Assembly (NCBI GenBank): GCA_011051425.1 | Contig: DRLF01000298.1 | Coordinates: 1 to 6,942, forward strand | Source of the DNA: Thiolapillus brandeum | GTDB taxonomy: Bacteria; Pseudomonadota; Gammaproteobacteria; Chromatiales; Chromatiaceae | Reading direction: 5' to 3' | Length of the DNA: 6,942 nucleotides | Shown: positions 1 to 5,678 of the stretch, in pieces | How positions within the stretch are numbered: the stretch's first letter is position 1 | Layout of the letters: every line of letters starts with the position of its first letter | The notes under the pieces: generated by a model | The model's database searches: none | The model's input: the letters and a program-made list of their open reading frames with translations, nothing else | What the model was told of the DNA's origin: nothing | Made by a program: the position numbers and the translations under genes

Positions 1-381
1 CATGTTGTTCCAGAAGATTTCCGCGAACTTGGCCGTGGGCTGATTCTGGGGAACCAGCCCCAGCTTCTTGGCGTAGGTTGCCAGGCCGTGCATGATATGG
101 GTAATGGGCAGTTGCCGAGGACAGCGTACTACGCAGTTGTAGCAGGAAGTACACATCCACATGGAATCGGACGCCAGCACCTCGTCACGCTTGCCGGCGC
201 GGATCATCATGAAGATTTCCTGCGGTGGATGTGCCCAGTGCTTGCCCAGGGGGCAGGAGCCGGAGCACACGCCGCACTGCATGCACATCTTCACCCATTC
301 GCCTTCTTCGACGTTGGCTTCAACTTCACTCAGGAAGCTGTTGCGATATTGCTCGATCATTGCTTTGTTCATTTCACTCAT
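1..381 (-). CDS. qmoC: QmoC, N-terminal part (HdrC-like iron-sulfur domain of the Qmo complex), cut by the window edge
   Basis: QmoC is the membrane subunit of the Qmo complex and passes electrons between the QmoAB flavoproteins and the quinone pool. Only the first 127 codons are here; the frame is open to base 1. Two complete ferredoxin-type motifs are visible: C33-x2-C36-x2-C39-x3-C43-P and C76-x2-C79-x2-C82-x3-C86-P, each able to bind a [4Fe-4S] cluster, with the spacing typical of HdrC. The heme b-binding membrane part expected in QmoC would lie beyond the left edge and cannot be confirmed. The ATG at 381 was chosen because GGAG (389-392) sits 7 bases upstream; an in-frame ATG three codons later is less well placed. 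The start lies 12 bases after the qmoB stop, so the genes are probably co-transcribed. A stand-alone HdrC is the main alternative, but the order after qmoA and qmoB argues for QmoC. Confidence 0.93.
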   Translation of the reverse strand, partial: MSEMNKAMIEQYRNSFLSEVEANVEEGEWVKMCMQCGVCSGSCPLGKHWAHPPQEIFMMIRAGKRDEVLASDSMWMCTSCYNCVVRCPRQLPITHIMHGLATYAKKLGLVPQNQPTAKFAEIFWNNM

Positions 382-388
382 CGCCAGT

Positions 389-392
389 CTCC
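389..392 (-). promoter_or_regulatory. Ribosome binding site of qmoC
   Basis: GGAG on the minus strand, 7 bases before the ATG at 381, immediately after the qmoB stop codon (394-396). It decides the qmoC start over the ATG three codons downstream. Confidence 0.75.
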
Positions 393-393
393 G

Positions 394-2709
394 TTAGAAC
401 TTGAATGGGCTCAGGCCGACCTTTTCAATGGTTTCTTCCATATCCTTGATCAGTTGAGGTGCACGGTCGATATCGGTGATGGCTACTTCTTCCACCACGA
501 CCCGCTCAGGTTCGAGGTTGAGGGTTTCCAGCGTGTCGCCGACCTTTGCCATACGCTCGGCGGCCATGGTGGAGCCACGCACGAAGTGACACTGGTAATC
601 GTCACCGCGCTTGCAGCCCATCATGATGATGCCGTCAAAGCCGTTGTTCAGCGCATCGGTCACCCAGGACAGGCTGGTGGAGCCCAGACAGCGCACGGGA
701 ATGACCCGCGCCCAGGGGCTGATTTCCACGCCGCTGATAGCGGCCTGGTCCAGCGCCGGATAGGCGTCGTTCTCGCAGGCCAGCACCAGGATGCGGGGCT
801 TTTCGTCCCATTCCTCGGGAATGTCGCATTCCTTGATTTGCGCACCCACGGTGTTGACGGAGTAGTTCTCGAAAGAGATGACCCGTACCGGGCAGGCGCC
901 CATGCAGGTGCCGCAACGGCGGCAGCGCGATTCGTTGTACTGGGGATAACGTTCTTCATCTTCATCGATGGCGCCGAAGGGGCATTCCACGGTGCAGCGC
1001 TTGCACTGGGTGCAGCCTTCCTTGCGGAAAGTCGGGAAGGACAGGTCGCCAACACGGGGGTGGGCGGCGCGGCCCTGGCCGGCGTTCTCGATTTCCTGGA
1101 TGGCTTTCATGGCGGCGCCGGTGGCGTCGTCCATCGCCTGCCTGATATCCATGGGACGGCGCACGGGACCGGCGGCATAGATGCCGGTACGGCGGGTCTC
1201 ATAGGGGAAGCAGATGAAGTGGGAATCGGTGAAACCGTGCTTCAGATGCGGCAGGTCGGTGCCCTGACGGTAGTCCAGGTTGAGGATGGATTCGACCTTG
1301 ACGGAGGTTTCGTCAGCGGCGTGAGCCTCCTGGGCTTCAAGTTCGTCGGCACGATCCTCGTCGCTCATGCCTTCCAGCGCTTCGTTGGCGGCATAGGGGT
1401 CGGGACCGGAGTTGGGCACCATGCCCAGATCCAGTACCACCAGATCGACCTTCACCTCGGCATCTTCGTCCAGGATCTTGTCGTGCATCTTGACCGTGAT
1501 GCTGTCACCGGGAGTGACTTCTTTCACATCACTCTTGGTAAAGATCACGCCGTTCTTCTGGCCGCTGCGGTAGAAATCTTCACCGGCAGCGCCGGGAGTC
1601 CGCAGGTTGTTGTAGCAGATGGTGGTGTCACAGCCTTCGTTGTGGTGCTTGAAGTACAGCGCCTGCTTGATGGACACCAGATCGCCGATGCCTGAATCAT
1701 AGGGCAGGCGGTCTTCGTCGGTGGAGTTCTGACCGGCATCCTGTACGAACAGCACGGAGGTGATCTCCTTGCCATCGGACGGGCGCTTGATGGGGCCGCC
1801 ATTGGCGGCGTTGGCCAGCGCTTCCATCTCCAGGTTGGTGATGATGTCCGGAGAACCCGCGTAGTTGAATTCCGGCAGGTTCTCGGGATCGTAGAGATTG
1901 AAACCCGTGGCCTGAACGATGGAGCCGATGTTCTCGGTGGTGGTGCCACCGGATTCTGCGCTGATGTCCACGCTGAAGCGACCCGGCGCGCCGGATGTCT
2001 TGGTGACGGTGCTGTTCAGGTAAACCTTGATGTTGTCGTTGCCCTCGACGGCGGCGATCATGTCTTCGATGCCGGTATCTTCAGGCATGGGCAGGTTGGC
2101 ATCCGGGGAGTTGGGCGTCCCCTGGGGAGCGGCTTTGAAAGGGACGCGCTTGTGCAGTTGGGCCACGTGGCCGCCCAGTGCGCCGCTCTTCTCCACCAGA
2201 TGTACCGTGTAACCTGCTTCGGCAGCCTCAATAGCCGCAGTCATGCCGGTGATACCGCCACCGACCACCAGGACATTGGGGTTGCGGCTTTGCTGACCGG
2301 AAGCGCTGGGCTTGTTCATCTGCTTGATTTCGCCACAGGACATGCGAATGTAGTCATTCGCCATTTCCTGGGTGGTTTCCTTTGCTTCATCGGTATCGGG
2401 ACGCGCCCAGATGACACCCTCGCGGATGTTGCAGCGGGTCATAGCGATATCGTTGAAGTCGAAAGCCTCGACCTTGGCGCGGCGGGAGCAGGCGATGATG
2501 ACTGCGTGATTGACGCCGTCGTTATCGATGTCGTCACGGATCATCTGTACGCCTTCCTTGCTGCACAGCATTTCGTGCTGCTTGACCACATTCATGCGGC
2601 CGTCGCGGGAGGCGGTGGATTCCAGCTCACCGGCGTCCAGACGGTCGCCAATGCCACAGCCGGTGCAGATATAGGCACCGTATTTCTTTTCTACTTGTTC
2701 GTCAGACAT
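394..2709 (-). CDS. qmoB: QmoB, HdrA/MvhD-like flavo-iron-sulfur subunit of the Qmo complex
   Basis: A 771-residue cytoplasmic subunit that probably relays electrons between APS reductase, QmoA and QmoC. Seen in order: an HdrA-type N-terminal domain with cysteines 15, 18, 49, 74, 93 and 125; an FAD dinucleotide fold (GGGITG, 150-155); an acidic stretch (about 442-473); the C-terminal FAD motif (TGIYAAGP, 508-515, then DDATGAAMKAI); two ferredoxin motifs (C566/569/572/576 and C596/599/602/606); and an MvhD/FrhD-like C-terminal domain with cysteines 645, 674, 699 and 707 (the last two in a GC-x7-CHF pattern). This HdrA plus MvhD fusion is the hallmark of QmoB. The ATG at 2709 is preferred: GGAGGG lies 8 bases upstream, and the 6-codon longer alternative at 2727 overlaps qmoA and loses this site. 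It starts 4 bases after the qmoA stop, consistent with translational coupling. Confidence 0.97.
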   Translation of the reverse strand: MSDEQVEKKYGAYICTGCGIGDRLDAGELESTASRDGRMNVVKQHEMLCSKEGVQMIRDDIDNDGVNHAVIIACSRRAKVEAFDFNDIAMTRCNIREGVIWARPDTDEAKETTQEMANDYIRMSCGEIKQMNKPSASGQQSRNPNVLVVGGGITGMTAAIEAAEAGYTVHLVEKSGALGGHVAQLHKRVPFKAAPQGTPNSPDANLPMPEDTGIEDMIAAVEGNDNIKVYLNSTVTKTSGAPGRFSVDISAESGGTTTENIGSIVQATGFNLYDPENLPEFNYAGSPDIITNLEMEALANAANGGPIKRPSDGKEITSVLFVQDAGQNSTDEDRLPYDSGIGDLVSIKQALYFKHHNEGCDTTICYNNLRTPGAAGEDFYRSGQKNGVIFTKSDVKEVTPGDSITVKMHDKILDEDAEVKVDLVVLDLGMVPNSGPDPYAANEALEGMSDEDRADELEAQEAHAADETSVKVESILNLDYRQGTDLPHLKHGFTDSHFICFPYETRRTGIYAAGPVRRPMDIRQAMDDATGAAMKAIQEIENAGQGRAAHPRVGDLSFPTFRKEGCTQCKRCTVECPFGAIDEDEERYPQYNESRCRRCGTCMGACPVRVISFENYSVNTVGAQIKECDIPEEWDEKPRILVLACENDAYPALDQAAISGVEISPWARVIPVRCLGSTSLSWVTDALNNGFDGIIMMGCKRGDDYQCHFVRGSTMAAERMAKVGDTLETLNLEPERVVVEEVAITDIDRAPQLIKDMEETIEKVGLSPFKF

Positions 2710-2713
2710 TTTT

Positions 2714-3997
2714 TCAGCCCTCCGCACGTGCTACACGATTGACAACCTGAATGGCCTTCAATGCCGCACCGGTGGCGCTTTGTACCGCCCGGTTGACATC
2801 CAGTGCATCGCTGGCGCAGCCCGCCGCGAACACACCGCCATTCTTCTCTGCTGGCTCGATGAAGCCTTCCCGGTTGATTTCAACGTCAACGGGAAAGCTG
2901 TCGATGGACACGGAAGGTTCCATACCGGTGGCCAGTACGACCAGATCGTGCTCGTTGGCATAACGGTGATAGCCTTCGGTATCCACCCCGTTGAGGCAGG
3001 GATTGTCGTTCTCGCCTTTGGTGATGGACGCCACTTTGGACTTGATGAATTTCACGTTGTCCATGGCCTGCACTTCGGCGTAGAAATCCTCGAAGCGGTC
3101 GATGGCGCGAATATCGATATAGTAGATACTCACCTGGGCGTCGTCACCGTAGGCATCCACCACGTAATGGGTCTGCTTGAGAGACGCCATGCAGCAGATG
3201 CGCGAGCAGTGGTACAGGTGATTGCGGTCACGGGAACCGGCGCACTGGATGAAGGCCACGTTCTTGGCTTCTTTGCCGTCGGAGGGACGCACGATCTTGC
3301 CGCCGGTGGGACCCTTGGGGTCCGCCATGCGCTCAAACTCCACGTTGGTCACCACGTTGGCATAGCGATCATAGCCGTAAGGCTGGATCCTGGCCGCGTC
3401 GTAAGGTTTCCAGCCGGTAGCCCAGACGACAGCGCCGACAGGGAACTGGATTTCCTTCTCGGCATCGTCGAGATCGATGGCGTCGTATTTGCAGGCATCC
3501 TTGGCTTTCTGTGCGTCATCGGTGCCGATAATGGCGGGATCGAGCACATATTTCATGGGGTGGGCCATGACGTGGGGCAGGTAGGCGCCCTTGCGCTTGC
3601 TCATGCCGTAGTTGTATTCGTCGTCGAATTCCGCCTCTACAGCCCTGGCACAGTCACCGCAGGCGGTGCAGTTGTCGTTCACATAGGTGGGAGACAGCTT
3701 TACCGTGGCGGTGTAGTTGCCGGCTTCGCCCTCGAGCTTGCTGACTTCAGCACCGGTAACGATGGTGAGGTTGGGGTTCATCTTGGCGCGGCGCTGGTTG
3801 ATCTCCAGACCACAGGTCGGGTGGCACAGTTTGGGGAAATACTTGTACAGCTGGCTCACACGACCGCCCAGATAAGGACGTTTTTCGACCAGGACGACCT
3901 GAGCGCCGGTTTCTGCAGCTTCAAGCGCGGCTGTCATGCCGCTGATGCCGCCACCGACCACCAGGATTGTCTGGTTTGTGGCTACTACCTCCGTCAT
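2714..3997 (-). CDS. qmoA: QmoA, HdrA-like FAD subunit of the Qmo complex
   Basis: A 427-residue cytoplasmic flavoprotein, first gene of the operon. QmoA and QmoB together form the soluble arm that is thought to contact APS reductase. Visible motifs: GGGISG (15-20) with E38 closing the Rossmann FAD site; LGGRVSQL and the CHPTCGLEI motif (C58, C62); ATGW (193-196); the conserved IQCAGSRDR...HCSRICC block (C252, C264, C268, C269); and the C-terminal FAD motif GGVFAAGCASDALDVNRAV (388-406). The length is close to the QmoA family and far below full-length HdrA. An incomplete iron-sulfur motif is present (C110-x2-C113-x2-C116, with V120 where a fourth cysteine would be expected). The start has a near-perfect Shine-Dalgarno site. 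It is divergent from the gene at 4380, and no aprBA lies upstream. Confidence 0.97.
   Translation of the reverse strand: MTEVVATNQTILVVGGGISGMTAALEAAETGAQVVLVEKRPYLGGRVSQLYKYFPKLCHPTCGLEINQRRAKMNPNLTIVTGAEVSKLEGEAGNYTATVKLSPTYVNDNCTACGDCARAVEAEFDDEYNYGMSKRKGAYLPHVMAHPMKYVLDPAIIGTDDAQKAKDACKYDAIDLDDAEKEIQFPVGAVVWATGWKPYDAARIQPYGYDRYANVVTNVEFERMADPKGPTGGKIVRPSDGKEAKNVAFIQCAGSRDRNHLYHCSRICCMASLKQTHYVVDAYGDDAQVSIYYIDIRAIDRFEDFYAEVQAMDNVKFIKSKVASITKGENDNPCLNGVDTEGYHRYANEHDLVVLATGMEPSVSIDSFPVDVEINREGFIEPAEKNGGVFAAGCASDALDVNRAVQSATGAALKAIQVVNRVARAEG
2718..2723 (-). promoter_or_regulatory. Ribosome binding site of qmoB
   Basis: GGAGGG on the minus strand, just inside the 3' end of qmoA, 8 bases before the ATG at 2709. 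The qmoA TGA (2714-2716) lies between this site and the start, so a ribosome ending on qmoA could restart on qmoB. This site decides the start at 2709 rather than 2727. Confidence 0.8.
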
Positions 3998-4003
3998 GGA
4001 ATT

Positions 4004-4009
4004 ACCTCC
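4004..4009 (-). promoter_or_regulatory. Strong ribosome binding site of qmoA
   Basis: GGAGGT on the minus strand with a 6-base spacer to the ATG at 3997. It is the closest match to the anti-Shine-Dalgarno consensus in the window, fitting high translation of the operon's first gene. Confidence 0.85.
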
Positions 4010-4034
4010 GTTGCGGATTACATTTCAAGGATGG

Positions 4035-4064
4035 CTGGCTTTCCGGTTGGGGCCGGAAGGCCGG
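4035..4064 (-). promoter_or_regulatory. Hairpin in the probable qmo leader
   Basis: TTCCGG (4041-4046) and CCGGAA (4053-4058) form a perfect 6-base inverted repeat around a 6-base loop. Partly matching arms extend it to 4035 and 4064. It lies 38-67 bases upstream of the qmoA ATG and has no T-run on either side, so it is not an intrinsic terminator. It could stabilise the qmo mRNA 5' end or bind a regulator. The extension pairs slightly better as plus-strand RNA because of G-U pairs, so the strand assignment is inference from position. Confidence 0.45.
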
Positions 4065-4249
4065 TAATCTTGGTTTAGCTGGTGGCTTTGTCACAGCCAA
4101 AACCACCAACGCAGGCGCAGGCCCGCATTTAGATGTGGTTACAATACTCTCGTTCGTCCTGAATCGCTATGCTTCTATAATCGAATTTTCCAATATGCTA
4201 ATAGATGTGTCGTATGTGGGCGTAATGGCAGGGCGATTTCGGACTTCCT

Positions 4250-4267
4250 TATTGGATCCAATATTGG
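4250..4267. promoter_or_regulatory. Palindromic candidate operator with three TATTGG half-sites
   Basis: The stretch TATTGGATCCAATATTGG holds a 14-base perfect palindrome (4250-4263) and an overlapping 10-base palindrome CCAATATTGG (4258-4267). That gives three half-sites: TATTGG at 4250 and 4262 and its complement at 4258. It ends at the candidate -35 of the rightward promoter, a usual place for a dimeric regulator. Further half-sites in the same region are at 4190-4195 and 4319-4324. The binding protein is unknown. Confidence 0.4.
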
Positions 4268-4295
4268 TGTCAGGGGCGTATTCCTGGTCTATACT
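4267..4295 (+). promoter_or_regulatory. Candidate sigma-70 promoter for the exported-protein gene
   Basis: A -35 of GTGTCA (4267-4272, four of six consensus positions), a 17-base spacer and a -10 of TATACT (4290-4295, five of six). Transcription would begin near 4302 and leave a leader of about 78 bases. The -35 shares its first base with the palindrome at 4250-4267, so a bound regulator could block or assist polymerase. Confidence 0.4.
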
Positions 4296-4368
4296 TTAAA
4301 AAAGTAGGGAAATTTATATATTGGAGAAATGCCTGAATATTTTGCAGGCTGAAATCGTTCATTGATGT

Positions 4369-4372
4369 GGAG
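4369..4372 (+). promoter_or_regulatory. Ribosome binding site of the exported-protein gene
   Basis: GGAG with a 7-base spacer to the ATG at 4380. It decides this start over the upstream in-frame TTG (4362) and ATG (4365), which would add six residues before the signal peptide. Confidence 0.75.
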
Positions 4373-4379
4373 AATCCAG

Positions 4380-5207
4380 ATGAAAAAATCACTGTTGTTT
4401 TTGTTGCTGGTATCGTGTGTCGCCAGTAGTGCCCAGGCCGATCCAGTGTCGGGAGAAGGGATGAGAGGACCGACCCAGGAGGAATACGAAGCTGCACTTG
4501 TCATCGTTCAGAAATACATGCTGGAACAGGAGAAAAAAGCGGCGGCCAGGGCTGACAAAGAGGCACCGGAAGTATTATTGGATATGGAGGAGGAGAGAGC
4601 CAGTATTGTAGCGAATGCGGTTACCAACCCCGGATTCAGCGTCACGGGGAGTGGAAAAGTTGAAGCGGCAACCATCACCGCCATTACTGCTGACGGTGTC
4701 GATGGCGCCTTGAGGGTGGGTAACCCGGATACGATCAATCAGGCACAATCCGGTCGTCTGATCTTCCACGAAAAATTGGATACGAGTTCCAACTACCGGG
4801 ATGGATTGTGTGGTTTTCAGTTCGTTCACAATGGCGCGGACAACACACTCAGTCTTCAGGGCAAATGTGACCCCGTTCTTGGCCCCCCCACAAAGTCCCG
4901 CAGTCTGGTAGTTTATGACCGTTTTCCCGGTACGCCGATCATGTTTGGCAGAAGCATCGGCATAGGCGGGCATCTCTTCGATGGCGGCGGATCAGGCGGC
5001 ACTACTGGTGGCGGGTTTCTCATGATGTCATATCATGCCAACGGCACGTTAAGTTGTGACAAGGTGTGCCAGAACCATGCGATGACCTGTGATCATTCCC
5101 TGCAATATGGCGCTGGAAGTCCGACACCCGTGTACAACCAGCCATGTGACAATGTGCCCGGAGGAGATTTTACCTGGGCAATGTGTGCATGCGGTAACGG
5201 TCCTTAG
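4380..5207 (+). CDS. Exported cysteine-rich protein of unknown function
   Basis: I do not recognise this 275-residue protein. It begins with a signal peptide: KK, a leucine-rich core, then A18-Q-A20 followed by D21, a good signal peptidase I site. L10-V-S-C13 also fits a lipobox, although the peptide would be very short. Residues about 33-79 are charged and probably helical. Residues about 85-197 look beta-rich (GRLIFHEKL, NTLSLQGKC, then SIGIGG) and faintly recall the repeats of bacterial and phage fibre proteins; this is only an impression. A glycine linker (202-212) leads to a C-terminal module with C226, C230, C237, C256, C269 and C271. With C144 and C163 this makes eight cysteines, an even number that suggests disulfides in the periplasm or outside the cell. 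It is transcribed away from qmoA and is probably monocistronic. Confidence 0.85.
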   Translation: MKKSLLFLLLVSCVASSAQADPVSGEGMRGPTQEEYEAALVIVQKYMLEQEKKAAARADKEAPEVLLDMEEERASIVANAVTNPGFSVTGSGKVEAATITAITADGVDGALRVGNPDTINQAQSGRLIFHEKLDTSSNYRDGLCGFQFVHNGADNTLSLQGKCDPVLGPPTKSRSLVVYDRFPGTPIMFGRSIGIGGHLFDGGGSGGTTGGGFLMMSYHANGTLSCDKVCQNHAMTCDHSLQYGAGSPTPVYNQPCDNVPGGDFTWAMCACGNGP

Positions 5208-5226
5208 GTGGCCGAAAGCCCCTGTT

Positions 5227-5282
5227 TTTCTACAGTCCTGTGGCGTAGCGTATGGCGTACGGAAGTACTCGGGCTGTAGAAA
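5227..5282 (+). repeat. 56-base fold-back element with 12-base arms
   Basis: TTTCTACAG (5227-5235) is exactly complementary to CTGTAGAAA (5274-5282); three further inner pairs, one of them G-T, extend the arms to 12 bases. The interior carries GTAC-GGAA-GTAC (5257-5268), a short stem capped by a GNRA-type loop, and the 7-mer TGGCGTA twice (5241-5247 and 5253-5259). No T-run follows, so it is not a simple terminator. It begins 20 bases past the stop of the exported-protein gene. It may be a 3' untranslated structure or a small dispersed palindromic element; only one copy is present here. Confidence 0.55.
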
Positions 5283-5410
5283 TGGCAATTCCTGACCAAG
5301 TTGTCGTGTTGCTCAAGTAAGGGAAAGTTATACCGGGCGCCTGAACTTGGCCAATGTTACAGGAATGGTGGCTGCCAGCGATCCTTGTCTCCTGGAAATA
5401 CCGATGATAA

Positions 5411-5455
5411 GCCGGCGGCGGAAAAAGTGAGTCTTTCTGCCGCCGGTTTTTCTTT
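5411..5455 (+). terminator. Strong rho-independent terminator
   Basis: CCGGCGGC (5412-5419) pairs perfectly with GCCGCCGG (5439-5446). Five more inner pairs (GGAAA with TTTCT, including one G-T) give a stem of about 13 bases with a 9-base loop, followed by TTTTTCTTT (5447-5455). The T-run is only on the right, so it ends rightward transcription. It probably serves the gene at 4380, 204 bases past its stop, or a separate small RNA in between. Confidence 0.85.
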
Positions 5456-5584
5456 CGGTAGAGTGACTTGTGGCTTCTGCAGCGACGGCGAATATTTCTC
5501 TCCTGTGTCTAATGCAAACTCTGATCGAATAGGGAAAATTTGGGGTATTTTCTCCGGTATTCCAATATTCTTGTATGATTCGCA

Positions 5585-5613
5585 AAGCTTTTCGAACTGG
5601 AGTTAAGCTTTTC
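5585..5613. repeat. Direct repeat AAGCTTTTC at 20-base spacing
   Basis: The 9-mer AAGCTTTTC occurs at 5585-5593 and 5605-5613. The 20-base period is about two helical turns, so both copies face the same side of the DNA. It sits 66-94 bases before the start at 5679, between the two weak -10 candidates, which would suit an activator or repressor site. It may still be chance in AT-rich sequence. Confidence 0.3.
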
Positions 5614-5678
5614 ATTCAGGGATTTATACTTGAGAAGATCCTGCAATCACTATCCCATGCAGGGCAATGTGATCGGAA

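Larger units (their letters stand above)
3998..4379. other. Divergent control region between qmoA and the exported-protein gene
   Basis: This 382-base stretch has no credible gene. The qmoA-proximal third (to about 4130) is GC-rich and structured; the rest is AT-rich by eye, as expected for promoters. It contains the leader hairpin, the palindrome and the rightward promoter listed separately. A second, weaker inverted repeat (TGGCT 4083-4087 with AGCCA 4095-4099) and a 5-base stem (GCCTG 4331-4335 with CAGGC 4345-4349) are also present. I found no convincing sigma-70 promoter for the minus-strand operon; the best pair (TTGGAA at 4187-4192, CATAGC 17 bases on) matches the -10 consensus at only three of six positions. 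Confidence 0.6.
5208..5678. other. Non-coding stretch between the two rightward genes
   Basis: No credible gene is visible in these 471 bases; short open frames here cross the terminator and look random. It contains a fold-back element (5227-5282), a strong rightward terminator (5411-5455) and a 9-base direct repeat (5585-5613), all listed separately. The part after the terminator should hold the promoter of the gene at 5679. Weak candidates are TATGAT (5574-5579, with TTCTCC 18 bases upstream) and TATACT (5625-5630, with no good -35). Confidence 0.6.

Noticed and set aside
88..1695. A 535-codon open frame on the plus strand opposite qmoB and qmoC
   Set aside because: It lies antisense to two unmistakable genes. 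Its His/Gly/Ala/Val-rich translation with no family motif is what GC-rich third positions of the real genes produce on the other strand.
2710..2727. A longer QmoB starting at 2727
   Set aside because: It would add six residues, overlap qmoA and ignore the well-placed GGAGGG before 2709.
2152..2742. A 196-codon open frame on the plus strand opposite the start of qmoB
   Set aside because: It is another shadow of qmoB, low in complexity and without recognisable motifs.
2780..4078. A 432-codon open frame on the plus strand opposite qmoA
   Set aside because: It is antisense to qmoA, has no ribosome binding site or domain, and shows the same His/Gly/Val-rich shadow composition.
4175..4182. A perfect TATAAT (4176-4181) as a rightward promoter
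   Set aside because: There is no acceptable -35 at 16-18 bases (TTCGTC at best), and a better-spaced pair lies closer to the gene; a chance match in AT-rich DNA is likely.
5227..5282. The fold-back as an integron attC site
   Set aside because: The core-site sequences expected at attC ends are absent and no integrase or cassette array is present.
5301..5606. A possible 101-residue gene between the two rightward genes
   Set aside because: It runs straight through the strong terminator at 5411-5455, lacks a good ribosome binding site and has no coherent protein features.
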